From Pantoea sp. Lij88 (GTDB taxonomy: Bacteria > Pseudomonadota > Gammaproteobacteria > Enterobacterales > Enterobacteriaceae), in assembly GCF_030062155.1 (NCBI RefSeq), contig NZ_CP118269.1:1426001-1490000 (forward strand): a stretch of DNA of 64,000 bases, in the 5' to 3' direction. Numbering within the stretch: position 1 is the stretch's first letter; the number at the start of each line of letters is the position of its first letter. Under the pieces are notes generated by a model that was not told the DNA's origin, made no database searches, and saw nothing but the letters and a program-made list of their open reading frames with translations. Positions 40,941 through 50,538 of this stretch are shown here, piece after piece. The position numbers and the translations under genes were made by a program.

Positions 40941-41975
40941 ATGAAAAAAATTGTCCTGGTGATCAAAGATGCTTATTCGTATGCGGGCACCGAGAACATC
41001 TGTAACTTCATGTCAGAGTGTCTTGGCGAAACACATGAAGTCACCATCTACTCGCTGGAAGGCAGCGGTAAAACCTTTTATCCGTTTGAGCACGTTAAAC
41101 AGATCGTCAGCTTCGAAGGGCAGAGCAACCCGATTAAAAGCGCGGTAGCCCGAATCAACGAAGAGGGTTTCGACACCGTCTTCCTGATCAGCATGGGTCG
41201 CCTGAGCGTGATGTTCGCCTTCTGGAATCTGCTGGCAATGAAGAAGAAGCGGGGCAAAGCCTACGCCTGCGAACATATCGCCATCAACTCCTTCAGCAAA
41301 CCGATTAAGTTCCTCAAGTTTCTGCTGCTGCGCTACTACGACCGCGTGATTGTTCTGACCGAAAAAGATCATCAGGTGTTCAGCCGCTGGCGCATTCCCA
41401 GCAAGCCAATCCCAAACCCGGTGGTTTACAAAAACTATCTGCGCCAGACCCGTCATCGTCAGGCGCTGGCGGTAGGTCGTCTGGATAACCAGAAGGGCTT
41501 TGATTTGCTGCTGGATATCTGGCGCGACTTCGCCCGCAACCATCCGGACTGGACGCTGGTCATTGCCGGTGACGGCGAACTGCGTCAGCAGCTGCACGAT
41601 CAGGCTGCCGTGCTGGGCATTACCGACAGCGTGAAGTTTGTCGGCAAGGTCAGCAACATCAATGACTACTATCGCGACAGCGATATGGCGCTGATGACCT
41701 CGCGCTATGAAGGATTGCCACTGGTGCTGCTGGAAGCCAAATCCTGGTCACTGCCGGTGGTGGCGTATGACTGCCCGACCGGACCTCAGGAGATTATCAA
41801 CCACGGTGAAGATGGTTTCCTGGTGCCGATGAACGATAAAGCCACGTTTCTGGCGCGGATGGAGCAGCTCGCCAGCGATGACGCGCTGTTCTATGCCATG
41901 AGCGAAAAAACCAAACAAACCGCGCTGAAATTCGACGGTAACCAGATTAAGCAAAGCTGGCTGTCATTGGTTTAA
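40941..41975 (+). CDS. Glycosyltransferase family 4 (AmsD/WceN-type)
   Basis: A 344-residue GT-B retaining transferase. The C-terminal donor domain shows AVGRLDNQKGFDLLLDIW, VIAGDGELRQQL, and the EX7E element in TSRYEGLPLVLLEAKSW. By family it resembles AmsD of E. amylovora, a galactosyltransferase candidate; by position it corresponds to wceN in P. stewartii. A GAGGTGG ribosome site precedes the start. It should build the backbone or side chain of the exopolysaccharide repeat. Confidence 0.82.
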   Translation: MKKIVLVIKDAYSYAGTENICNFMSECLGETHEVTIYSLEGSGKTFYPFEHVKQIVSFEGQSNPIKSAVARINEEGFDTVFLISMGRLSVMFAFWNLLAMKKKRGKAYACEHIAINSFSKPIKFLKFLLLRYYDRVIVLTEKDHQVFSRWRIPSKPIPNPVVYKNYLRQTRHRQALAVGRLDNQKGFDLLLDIWRDFARNHPDWTLVIAGDGELRQQLHDQAAVLGITDSVKFVGKVSNINDYYRDSDMALMTSRYEGLPLVLLEAKSWSLPVVAYDCPTGPQEIINHGEDGFLVPMNDKATFLARMEQLASDDALFYAMSEKTKQTALKFDGNQIKQSWLSLV

Positions 41976-42057
41976 CCGGAGCTGGAAAAGCTCACTTGCG
42001 ACGTGCCTCAGGGACACCGCCATGGCCAATGGCCTTATTGACTACGGGAATTGATGC

Positions 42058-44274
42058 ATGAAAAGAAGAGAAGTTTTACAGACCGCCGCCTCCGCTCTGG
42101 TGGGGGCTCTCTCCGTGAGCACCTTTTCCAGCTACGCTGCAAAAAGTAACGGTATTGCCCTGAAGCCGGTTGATGCCACTGCTATTCCGAAAGGCGACGT
42201 GCCGATCCTGACGCCGGAAAATGTCTACGCCATGCCACCGCAATTCTGGCAGGGCTTTGAAGGCAAACTCTGGATTGGTAAAGCGGGTGTGGATGCCAGC
42301 AAACCGGGCAACCAGATTCCGGTTTTCCTGCGCGATGCCAGCGGCAAAGTGTCAGAGATTTCGCAGCCGATCACGCTGAACAAAGGCAACTTTGCGCAGT
42401 TTATTCAGGATAATGCCGCGCTGATTGCCGATCCTTCGCATTCGATGACGGTCGAAGACAACAACGGTCAGACGCTGTTTAACATCGCCGATGTCAGCCG
42501 TCCGGGCCCGGCCGATTTCAGTCAGCGTCTGGCGCAGCCCGCAGGTTATCAGCTGATTGGTGAGATCCCGTCCGTGGCGGAGTTACGCAAAACCCGTCCG
42601 CTGTTTGAAGGCGCCAAGGTTAAGCTGAAAAGCTGGCATGAAGGACGTGAAGTGGGCGGTGGCGAGTTTGTCGGTAGCTTCCAGGCCGTACAGAATGATG
42701 GCGGCGTAAACTTTTCGGGCGAAGGCTTCTCCTGGCGTCGCGTGGTGGACGATTTCAACCGCCTGACGCTGTTTGATTTCGGTGCGATTGCCGATGGCAA
42801 AACCGACACAGCACCCGCCATTATGGCGATGTTCGAGTGGTCACAGCAGGCTAACCAGCAGATCTGTGTGCAGTTCCCGGCCGGGACCTTCATGGTCTCC
42901 GCCTGTAACCTCGGCAATAAATATCTGAACTTCTTCCGCATGTCCGGTGCGATGGTGAACTTCGGCTACTTCCCGGCGACCACCATTGTTTCGGATGGTA
43001 AGTCAGAGTTCGTCTTCGAGATGAATGCCCGTCGTGTCGAGCTTTCTAACCTGAACTTTAACGGCAACAGCGATAAGAGCCCCAACCAGCAGGGCTTCTT
43101 CCATAACAACTGCCCTGGCGGACAATATTTCCGTGGTGCCTGCCTGCGCTTCAACGCTGTCGGCGGCACCGCTATCAGCCTGCAGGATACCCTTGATTGT
43201 AAAATCGACCAGTGGTACGCCTCACGCTGCACCGGCGACGTGATCAAATCGGGCTGGTCAGGTCAGAAGCAGGGCAAATGGGACCACAGCACCGCCATCG
43301 AACTGTCGAACTTCAATGCGCAGTATTGCCGTGGCGGCAAAGTCCTCAACCTGCCGCGCTGCGGCCAGTCGATTATTCATAATGGCTGGATTGAGCACTG
43401 TGACAACCCAGGCGATCTCTCCAACGGTCAGTGGATCGTTGATGCGCTGAGCCTGGAGGATTGTAAGAATCCGCTGATCGCGCACAACACCCGTCTGAAT
43501 ATGCGTCAGACCAGCCTGCAGTCTGGCAGCTGGATCGACAACTCCATGCAGGGCGATCGTCTGCTCAGCATCTGGGAGATGGGATCGACCCGCGTCGAGT
43601 CTTATGGCGTCGCGCTGGATGGCAGCCTGAAGTACAACTACATCACCTCGCGCTGGCGTTTAGAGAACAACACTAACCAGGAAACCTGGTTTGATCTCGG
43701 CAGCCTCTACTCACCGACGGTGGGGGATTCGTGGGAAATCGAAATCTTTGGTCAGTCACAGTTCAGCAACGGCAGTGGCGATAAGCCGCTGATGAACCTG
43801 ATCGGTGACAAGACCACCGGCGGCCGCGCGGTAATTCACGTGCAGCGCAAGAAAGATCTGTCAGAAGCGAGCTGGTCGGCAGAAGGCAGCAGCCCGATTG
43901 TCGATGTTCGCTATGTGGCTGAGCATGACACCGATGTCCATATCTACGTCAAACTGGCGGGCTGGACGCCGTCAGCGGCGGTACTGGTGAAAACCACCGG
44001 TAAAGATCGCTTTGTGACCGGTCGCTGTGCACGGGTCAACGCGGTGATGGAGAAGGGCAATCCACCGTCAGGCGACGCGACCAAACGTGCGCCGCAGCGC
44101 TTCAGCCTGCACAACGGCAAAGCGGGTGTGGGTGCCAACGAGCAGGGCGATCTGCTGATGGCTTCGCGTCCGCTCTCCGCCGATCAGGTTGATACCAGTA
44201 AGCCGGAAGGCTTTGTTTCCGTGGTCATCAACGGCAAACAGGTCGCACTGCCTTACTTCGCGATTAAGTCGTAA
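42058..44274 (+). CDS. amsF: Tailspike-like exopolysaccharide-processing protein AmsF/WceF
   Basis: A 738-residue secreted protein. The N-terminus MKRREVLQTAASALVGALS looks like a twin-arginine signal, ending near SSYAAKS. Residues about 50-165 (MPPQFWQGFEGKLWIGKAG, then NQIPVFLRD, ISQPITLNKG, HSMTVEDNNG) match the order and wording of the head-binding domain of P22-type phage tailspikes. From about 240 (TLFDFGAIADGKTDTAPAI) a parallel beta-helix of the pectate-lyase/tailspike type begins. The P. stewartii homologue WceF is known as a tailspike-fold glycosidase that trims stewartan. It would cut or trim the polymer in the periplasm or outside the cell. Confidence 0.88.
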   Translation: MKRREVLQTAASALVGALSVSTFSSYAAKSNGIALKPVDATAIPKGDVPILTPENVYAMPPQFWQGFEGKLWIGKAGVDASKPGNQIPVFLRDASGKVSEISQPITLNKGNFAQFIQDNAALIADPSHSMTVEDNNGQTLFNIADVSRPGPADFSQRLAQPAGYQLIGEIPSVAELRKTRPLFEGAKVKLKSWHEGREVGGGEFVGSFQAVQNDGGVNFSGEGFSWRRVVDDFNRLTLFDFGAIADGKTDTAPAIMAMFEWSQQANQQICVQFPAGTFMVSACNLGNKYLNFFRMSGAMVNFGYFPATTIVSDGKSEFVFEMNARRVELSNLNFNGNSDKSPNQQGFFHNNCPGGQYFRGACLRFNAVGGTAISLQDTLDCKIDQWYASRCTGDVIKSGWSGQKQGKWDHSTAIELSNFNAQYCRGGKVLNLPRCGQSIIHNGWIEHCDNPGDLSNGQWIVDALSLEDCKNPLIAHNTRLNMRQTSLQSGSWIDNSMQGDRLLSIWEMGSTRVESYGVALDGSLKYNYITSRWRLENNTNQETWFDLGSLYSPTVGDSWEIEIFGQSQFSNGSGDKPLMNLIGDKTTGGRAVIHVQRKKDLSEASWSAEGSSPIVDVRYVAEHDTDVHIYVKLAGWTPSAAVLVKTTGKDRFVTGRCARVNAVMEKGNPPSGDATKRAPQRFSLHNGKAGVGANEQGDLLMASRPLSADQVDTSKPEGFVSVVINGKQVALPYFAIKS

Positions 44275-44282
44275 CACCTTGA

Positions 44283-44311
44283 CGGCCGCCACAATGGAGG
44301 CGGCCGGTTTT
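44283..44311 (+). terminator. Terminator-like hairpin after amsF
   Basis: An 8-bp stem CGGCCGCC/GGCGGCCG with an 8-base loop is followed by GTTTT. It lies inside the operon and could reduce transcription of the distal genes unless RfaH is bound. Confidence 0.6.
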
Positions 44312-44429
44312 AACAGGAGCTGTACCTTTGGGTGCGTTATCCCGTAAAGCATTACTTTAATCAGAGTTCATTTTGCCCATTACGGATCTGGGCGGCTTTC
44401 AGAATTAAAAAAATTCATTCGGAGTTGTT

Positions 44430-45692
44430 ATGAAAATTTTATTGGTGGGTAACCATACGTGTGGAAATCGCGGGGATGGCGCGATTCTTCGTGGACTGAT
44501 TGATTCAATGAGGTCCGCACGCAGTGATTTAGACATTGACGTTATTAGCCGTTATCCAACCAGCTCCGGTTATCTGCTTCAGCAGGATATTCAGCAGGAT
44601 GCGCTGTATCTGCACAACAGCAAGTCAGGCAAAGGTCTGGTCGGTTCATTTAAGCGTAAAGTCGCGAACCGCCTGATGCCCGATATCATGATGGCGCATC
44701 TGGGCAAGGGCGGGATCTTTAAGTCTTTCTCTGTGCCGCCGCACCTGAAAGCGTTTACCGACAGCCTGGCAAAATATGATGCGATTATTCAGGTTGGCGG
44801 TTCGTTCTTCGTTGACCTCTATGGCGTCACCCAGTTCGACCATGCGCTCTGTGCGCTGATGGCGAAAAAGCCGATCTACCTGATCGGTCACTCGGTGGGC
44901 CCCTTCCAGAACCCGCGCGTCAATGCGCTGGCAAACTTTGTCTTTGATCGTGTCGACAGCCTGGTGCTGCGCGAATCGGTCAGCCTTGATCTGATGAAGC
45001 GCGATGGCGTGACCAGCTCTAAAGTGGCATCAGGTGTGGATACCGCTTTCCTGGTGCGCGCGCGCGAAGTCGAAAATCCGAGCCATAACCTGCTCTACTG
45101 GCAGGGCATTATCGATGGCCGTAAAACCATTGCGATTACGGTGCGTGAACTGGCGCCGTTTGATAAACGTCTGGGTGTGACACAGAAAGAGTATGAAGCG
45201 GCGTTTGGCCGGGTGATTAATGCCATGATCGCGGAAGGCTATCAGGTCGTGGCGTTCTCCACCTGTACCGGCATCGACAGCTATGCCAAAGATGACCGCA
45301 TGGTTGCACTGACCCTGCGTGACCACGTGACGCAGCCGGAACATTACCATGTCATCATGGATGAGTTTAATGACCTGGAACTGGGCATCCTGCTGAATCA
45401 CTGCCATCTGACCATTGGTACCCGCCTGCACTCGGCGATTATCTCCATGAACTTTGACACCCCGGCTGTGGCGATCAACTACGAGCACAAGTCGATGGGT
45501 GTGATGAACCAGCTTGGTCTGCCGCAGATGGCAACCGATGTGAAAAGCCTGATGGATGGCTCGCTGATCGACAAGGTCAAAACGGTCCTTGCCGATTACG
45601 ACAACATCAAGCTGAAGGTCGAGACGGCCGTTGCGAATGAAAGGGAAATTGGCAATCGGATCACTGAAGAGATTCTCAAAGTATTAGGGTAA
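44430..45692 (+). CDS. amsJ: Polysaccharide pyruvyl transferase-family protein AmsJ
   Basis: A 420-residue protein of the PS_pyruv_trans family. The early glycine-rich loop GNHTCGNRGDGAILRGLI and the later VGGSFFVDLYG and TIGTRLHSAIIS motifs are typical. It would transfer pyruvate from phosphoenolpyruvate to a sugar of the repeat unit as a ketal, giving the polymer negative charge. E. amylovora AmsJ has this role in amylovoran. The gene ends five bases before amsK, so the two are coupled. Confidence 0.87.
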   Translation: MKILLVGNHTCGNRGDGAILRGLIDSMRSARSDLDIDVISRYPTSSGYLLQQDIQQDALYLHNSKSGKGLVGSFKRKVANRLMPDIMMAHLGKGGIFKSFSVPPHLKAFTDSLAKYDAIIQVGGSFFVDLYGVTQFDHALCALMAKKPIYLIGHSVGPFQNPRVNALANFVFDRVDSLVLRESVSLDLMKRDGVTSSKVASGVDTAFLVRAREVENPSHNLLYWQGIIDGRKTIAITVRELAPFDKRLGVTQKEYEAAFGRVINAMIAEGYQVVAFSTCTGIDSYAKDDRMVALTLRDHVTQPEHYHVIMDEFNDLELGILLNHCHLTIGTRLHSAIISMNFDTPAVAINYEHKSMGVMNQLGLPQMATDVKSLMDGSLIDKVKTVLADYDNIKLKVETAVANEREIGNRITEEILKVLG

Positions 45693-45696
45693 TGTG

Positions 45697-46920
45697 ATGA
45701 AACTGACTTTTTTCACCATGCGTTTCCCGGTTGCCTCTGAGACATTCGTACTAAATCAGGTGACCCATTTTATTGATGCCGGTTACGAGGTGGAGATCAT
45801 TTCAGTCTTTCCCGGCGATTTAGTGAACCGGCATGCCGCGTTTGATGAGTATGGTCTGGCGGCGAAGACGCACTATCTGCTGCCGGAAGAGAAAATCTCG
45901 ATTGTCGATAAGCTGAACCAGCGCATCAGGCTGGTGCTGCCAAAAGTGACCAGGCCGTCGCTGCTGCGTTCGCTGAATGTGCGCCGTTATGGCGCGCAGT
46001 CCAGCAAACTGCTGCTGCCGTCGATTGTGGCGAATGCAAAGCAGACTTTCACCGCAGATGTCTTCCTGGTGCATTTCGGCTATGCCGGTGCACTGGCGAA
46101 TAAGCTGCGTGAGCTGGGCGTGCTGAAGGGTAAACAGGCGACCGTGTTCCATGGCGCCGATATTTCCCGTCGTCACATTCTGGAAGAGCACAAACTCGAT
46201 TATGTGAATCTGTTCCGCCAGAGTGAGCTGATGCTGCCTATCAGCCATCTGTGGGAGAACAGGCTGATTGAGATGGGCTGTCCGCCGGAAAAAATTCACG
46301 TGACGCGTATGGGCATTGAGCCGGAGAAGTTTAACTTCCAGCCGCGCCAGGCATTCCAGACGCCGCTGCGTATCGTTTCGGTGGCGCGTCTGACCGAGAA
46401 GAAAGGGCTGGATGTGGCGGTCAAAGCCAGCGCCATCCTGAAGCAGCGTGGCGGTCAGTTTCAGTACACCATTATCGGCAATGGCGATCAGGATGAGATG
46501 ATGCGTGATTTCATCGCCCGCGAGGGGATGGAAGATTGCGTCAGCATGCCGGGCTTTAAGCCGCAGGAGGAGATCCGTCGTGCGCTGAGCGAGGCTGACA
46601 TCTTCCTGCTGCCATCCAAAACCGCCGCAGATGGCGATATGGAAGGCATTCCGGTCGCGCTGATGGAGGCGATGGCGGTCGGCCTGCCGGTGGTCTCAAC
46701 TTTCCACAGCGGTATTCCGGAGCTGATTGAGAACAACGTTTCGGGCTGGCTGGTGGAAGAGGACGATCCTGAGGCGCTGGCGGAGACGCTGCTGAAGCTC
46801 TCTCAGGGCGAAGTGGATGTGGCGCCGGTCGTTGCGGCCGCACGTCACAAAGTTGAGACTGAATTTAATCAGCATATCGCCTACGGCGAACTGGCACAGA
46901 TTCTGGAGCGACTGGTGTGA
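45697..46920 (+). CDS. amsK: Glycosyltransferase family 4, AmsK
   Basis: A 407-residue GT-B transferase with VSVARLTEKKGLDVAVKA and the catalytic region DMEGIPVALMEAMAVGLPVV, typical of CapM/AmsK-like enzymes. It should add a late sugar of the repeat, probably in the side chain. The ATG at 45697 has AGGG seven bases upstream; a GTG one codon earlier is less well spaced. The stop overlaps the GTG start of wzx. Confidence 0.87.
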   Translation: MKLTFFTMRFPVASETFVLNQVTHFIDAGYEVEIISVFPGDLVNRHAAFDEYGLAAKTHYLLPEEKISIVDKLNQRIRLVLPKVTRPSLLRSLNVRRYGAQSSKLLLPSIVANAKQTFTADVFLVHFGYAGALANKLRELGVLKGKQATVFHGADISRRHILEEHKLDYVNLFRQSELMLPISHLWENRLIEMGCPPEKIHVTRMGIEPEKFNFQPRQAFQTPLRIVSVARLTEKKGLDVAVKASAILKQRGGQFQYTIIGNGDQDEMMRDFIAREGMEDCVSMPGFKPQEEIRRALSEADIFLLPSKTAADGDMEGIPVALMEAMAVGLPVVSTFHSGIPELIENNVSGWLVEEDDPEALAETLLKLSQGEVDVAPVVAAARHKVETEFNQHIAYGELAQILERLV

Positions 46921-48257
46921 GTGGATTTAAGTCACAGGCGATTTGGCTGTTCGGCAGCACCTGCTTTTCTGCGGTGCTGCAGGTTGCACAGCTGAGCTTT
47001 CTCGCCCGCAAACTGGAAACCCACGAGCTGGGGCTGTTAGCCATCATCAACGCCATCCTGGCGGTGGCAGGTGTGCTGCAGGATATGGGGATGAGCAGTT
47101 ATCTGGTGCATCGCCAGAACATTACCCGTCGTGAGCAGAGCACCATCTACTGGGTGAACGTCTCACTCAGCTTATGTACCGGTCTGATCATGCTGCTGAT
47201 CGCCTTCCCGGTGTCGTGGTTCTATCATCTGCCGGAGCTGGTGGGTCTGATCATGCTTACCAGCCTCAACTTCCTGGTGCTGGGTCACCTGTCGCAGTAT
47301 CAGGCGCACTACATCAAAACCAAGCGGATGGTTTCGCTGGCGAAGATTGAGATGGGCACCAAGCTGTTTGCCTTCCTCTGTGTGGTGGCGATGCTGGAGT
47401 TCACCTCGCTTACCGTCGCGGCGGCGATTCTCGGACTGTTTATCAACGCCTTTACCCGTATCCTCTGCATGATTGCGCTGGGTGAGAAGTCATGGCGTCC
47501 GACATGGGAGTTCGACAAAGCGACCTTTATCGGCGCGATTCGCTACGGCAGTTATCAGCTCGGCTCGCAGACCATTAATCAGCTGCGTACCCAGGCCGAT
47601 GCGCTGGTGGTGGGTAAAGTGATGGGCGCCGAGATGCTGGGCGTCTACTCGCTGGCGAAAGAGCTGGTGCTGCAACCGCTGAAGCTGGTGACGCCGGTGA
47701 TCAACCGTCTGGCACTGCCGCGCTTTGCTGAGAAGCAGCACGATGCTGAGCAGCTGAAGAAGCTGTTCCTGAAGGGCACGCTGGGGATCATGCTGTTCAG
47801 CAGCGCGATGTACCTGGCGATCGGCATCCTGTCACCCGTCATTGTGCGTGTGCTGTATGGCGCATCGCATGAGCAGGTCTATCACCTGATCCCGCTGATG
47901 CTGCTGTTTGGTATGCTGCGGCCGATGGGCGGTCTGACTGGCGCGATTTCGCAGGCCAACGGACGGACTAACGTTGAGTTCTACTGGAACATCGTGGCGA
48001 GTATTGTGGTTCTGGCGGTGCTGGCGACCACCTTTATCTGGCCGAACGTGCTCTACGTGGCGCTGACGCTTTCCATCTCGCAGATCCTGATTTCGGCACT
48101 GGCTCATCCGTTCTTCATCAAGCCGGTTATTGGCATTCGGTTTATTCCTTATGCCCGGCAATGGGTGGCGGTGTCGGTGGTATTTGTCGGCATCATGTTG
48201 CTGGTCAATCACTTTAATCTGTTTGTGATGCCAGAGTGGTTTGAAGGCTGGCTCTGA
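46917..48257 (+). CDS. wzx: Lipid-linked repeat-unit flippase Wzx (AmsL)
   Basis: A 446-residue MOP-superfamily protein with 12 or more hydrophobic helices and the early motif LARKLETHELGLLAIINAIL typical of polysaccharide flippases. It moves undecaprenyl-linked repeat units to the periplasm for the polymerase. It starts with GTG at 46917, overlapping the amsK stop by four bases, with GGAG eight bases upstream. It is the last gene before a strong terminator, as amsL is in E. amylovora. Confidence 0.92.
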   Translation: MSGFKSQAIWLFGSTCFSAVLQVAQLSFLARKLETHELGLLAIINAILAVAGVLQDMGMSSYLVHRQNITRREQSTIYWVNVSLSLCTGLIMLLIAFPVSWFYHLPELVGLIMLTSLNFLVLGHLSQYQAHYIKTKRMVSLAKIEMGTKLFAFLCVVAMLEFTSLTVAAAILGLFINAFTRILCMIALGEKSWRPTWEFDKATFIGAIRYGSYQLGSQTINQLRTQADALVVGKVMGAEMLGVYSLAKELVLQPLKLVTPVINRLALPRFAEKQHDAEQLKKLFLKGTLGIMLFSSAMYLAIGILSPVIVRVLYGASHEQVYHLIPLMLLFGMLRPMGGLTGAISQANGRTNVEFYWNIVASIVVLAVLATTFIWPNVLYVALTLSISQILISALAHPFFIKPVIGIRFIPYARQWVAVSVVFVGIMLLVNHFNLFVMPEWFEGWL

Positions 48258-48276
48258 TTACCGCGCAGATATATCA

Positions 48277-48304
48277 ACGGGCGACCTCAGGGTCGCCCGT
48301 TTTC
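48277..48304 (+). terminator. Terminator of the exopolysaccharide operon
   Basis: A perfect 10-bp stem ACGGGCGACC/GGTCGCCCGT with loop TCAG is followed by TTTC, 19 bases after wzx. Confidence 0.85.
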
Positions 48305-48535
48305 ATTTATGGCTGGTCTCAGCGTTGCAGCAACCCGGCGTGAAAAACGCAGTGGCGATATTCGATTACTGATTGTCTTTACTCAGTTTATGCCGTCGCT
48401 GGCAATGGGCAAAATGCCGAATTTCCAAGTTATGACAGAGAGTTACTGTCCGCTTTTCAGATAAAGATTATACTTGGACTTCCGGCCGATCCTGCATAAT
48501 CGACCCACATCTTCATTTTATTAAACGGAATAAAT

Positions 48536-49438
48536 ATGACCAAGCTTAAAGCAGTAATCCCCGTTGCGGGCCTCGGTATGCATATGCTCCCTGCGACTAA
48601 AGCCATTCCGAAAGAGATGCTGCCTGTCGTCGATAAACCGATGATCCAGTACATCATTGACGAGTGTGTTGCCGCGGGTATTAAAGAGATTGTGCTGGTC
48701 ACGCATGCTTCTAAAAATGCGGTAGAAAACCACTTCGACACCACCTATGAGCTGGAAGCGCTGCTTGAAGCGCGTGTGAAGCGTCAGCTGCTGAGCGAAG
48801 TGCAGTCTATCTGCCCGCCAGGCGTAACCATCATGAACGTGCGCCAGGCACAGCCGCTGGGCCTGGGCCACTCCATTCTCTGTGCCCGCCCGATGATCGG
48901 TGATAACCCGTTCGTCGTCGTGCTGCCAGACGTGCTGCTGGATGACTCTACCGCTGACCACATGCGTTATAACCTCGCTGCGATGGTTGCCCGTTTCGAA
49001 GAGACCGGCCACAGCCAGGTTCTGGCGCAGCATATGCCAGCGTCCGATCTCTCTGAGTACTCCGTGATCACCACTGAAGAGCCGATCGATCACCCAGGCG
49101 ACGTGAGCACCATTACCGGTTTCGTTGAGAAGCCAGAAGATACTGCAGGCCTGAGCTCTGACCTGGCTGCGGTAGGCCGTTATGTGCTGTCTGCTGATAT
49201 CTGGGCAGAACTGGAGCGCACTGAGCCAGGCGCATGGGGCCGTATCCAGCTGACCGATGCGATTGCCAGCCTGAGCAAACATAAAACCGTTGATGTTTCG
49301 CTGCTGACCGGTCACAGTTTCGATTGCGGTCGTAAACTCGGATACATGCAGGCGTTTGTCTCTTACGGACTGCGCAGCAACGCGCAGGGTCGTGATTTCC
49401 GCGAAGCTATCCAGACCATCCTCGCAAAACAAAAGTAA
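48536..49438 (+). CDS. galF: GalF, UTP-glucose-1-phosphate uridylyltransferase-like protein
   Basis: A 300-residue nucleotidyltransferase of the GalU family. The nucleotide loop reads [19 protein letters not shown]; GalU has TR where this has MH, a change that marks GalF. GalF has little activity of its own in E. coli and is thought to modulate GalU and so UDP-glucose supply. It has its own transcript: the exopolysaccharide terminator lies upstream, and a TATACT at 48469-48474 with a poor -35 is a possible -10. galF is the classic left border of enterobacterial O-antigen loci. Confidence 0.92.
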   Translation: MTKLKAVIPVAGLGMHMLPATKAIPKEMLPVVDKPMIQYIIDECVAAGIKEIVLVTHASKNAVENHFDTTYELEALLEARVKRQLLSEVQSICPPGVTIMNVRQAQPLGLGHSILCARPMIGDNPFVVVLPDVLLDDSTADHMRYNLAAMVARFEETGHSQVLAQHMPASDLSEYSVITTEEPIDHPGDVSTITGFVEKPEDTAGLSSDLAAVGRYVLSADIWAELERTEPGAWGRIQLTDAIASLSKHKTVDVSLLTGHSFDCGRKLGYMQAFVSYGLRSNAQGRDFREAIQTILAKQK

Positions 49439-49480
49439 ACCATTCGCCGCGTTCTGCGCGGCAGATTGAAAGGAGCTCAC

Positions 49481-50494
49481 ATGGCAATTTTGGTAACGGG
49501 CGGAGCAGGGTACATCGGCTCTCATACGGTACTGGCGCTGTTGCAGCGCGGTGATGATGTTGTGGTTCTGGATAACCTCTGCAATGCCTCTCGCGAAGCG
49601 ATTAACCGCGTTGAGAAACTGGCGGGTAAGAAAGCGACTTTCGTTGAAGGCGATATCCGTGACCGTGCCTGTCTGCGTGACCTGTTCGTCTCCAACAGCA
49701 TTTCAGCCGTGATCCACTTCGCAGCGCTGAAAGCGGTAGGTGAATCGACCCGCATGCCGCTGGAGTACTACGAGAACAACGTCGCGGGCACCGTGGTGCT
49801 GCTGGAAGAGATGCGCAATGCCGGCGTCTGGAACTTCATCTTCAGCTCATCAGCGACCGTCTACGGCGCAGATGCACCGGTTCCGTATGTTGAAACCACC
49901 CCGATTGGCGGCACGACGAGTCCTTACGGCACCTCTAAGCTGATGATCGAGTTCGTGATGCGTGACTTCGCGAAAGCAGAGCCAAAGTTCAAGGCGATTG
50001 CTCTGCGTTACTTCAACCCGGTTGGCGCGCATGAGTCAGGCGAAATCGGTGAAGACCCGACGGGCATCCCGAACAACCTGCTGCCGTACATCGCGCAGGT
50101 CGCGATTGGCCGCCTGGAGAAGCTGGGCGTGTTTGGCGGCGATTACGATACGCCAGACGGCACCTGCCTGCGTGACTACATCCACGTGGTTGACCTGGCC
50201 GAAGGGCACCTGAAAGCGCTGGACCATCTGAGCAAAGTGGAAGGCTACACCGCCTTTAACCTGGGCGGCGGCAAAGGCTTCTCCGTGCTTGAGATGATCA
50301 AGGCATTCGAGAAGGCATCCGGTAAGGCGATTCCGTTTGAGATCAAGCCACGCCGTGACGGCGACCTGCCTGCGTTCTGGGCCGATGCGTCACTGGCGAA
50401 CAGTACGCTCGACTGGCGCGTGACGCGCGGCATCGATGAGATGATGCGCGATACGTGGAACTGGCAGAGCAAGAACCCGGATGGGTTTCGGTAG
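49481..50494 (+). CDS. galE: UDP-glucose 4-epimerase
   Basis: A 337-residue extended SDR enzyme. The NAD-binding TGGAGYIGSH is at residues 6-15, and the catalytic Ser-Ser and YGTSK lie around 122-153. It interconverts UDP-glucose and UDP-galactose, feeding galactose to the exopolysaccharide. The ATG at 49481 has a perfect AAAGGAG site; an upstream in-frame start at 49466 does not. It pairs with galF as a two-gene unit and not with galT/galK, so it serves the polysaccharides. Confidence 0.94.
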   Translation: MAILVTGGAGYIGSHTVLALLQRGDDVVVLDNLCNASREAINRVEKLAGKKATFVEGDIRDRACLRDLFVSNSISAVIHFAALKAVGESTRMPLEYYENNVAGTVVLLEEMRNAGVWNFIFSSSATVYGADAPVPYVETTPIGGTTSPYGTSKLMIEFVMRDFAKAEPKFKAIALRYFNPVGAHESGEIGEDPTGIPNNLLPYIAQVAIGRLEKLGVFGGDYDTPDGTCLRDYIHVVDLAEGHLKALDHLSKVEGYTAFNLGGGKGFSVLEMIKAFEKASGKAIPFEIKPRRDGDLPAFWADASLANSTLDWRVTRGIDEMMRDTWNWQSKNPDGFR

Positions 50495-50512
50495 TTGAAA
50501 AAATAGACAAAC

Positions 50513-50538
50513 ACCCGGCTTCGGCCGGGTTTTTTTTT
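50513..50538 (+). terminator. Terminator of galF-galE
   Basis: A 7-bp stem ACCCGGC/GCCGGGT with the stable TTCG tetraloop is followed by eight T residues. Confidence 0.95.

Noticed and set aside
48521..49525. A 334-codon open frame on the minus strand across galF
   Set aside because: It mirrors galF over its whole length and has no recognisable domain; galF is unmistakable on the plus strand.
48536..50494. galF-galE as part of a galactose catabolic operon
   Set aside because: No galT, galK or galM is nearby and the genes lie between two polysaccharide operons.
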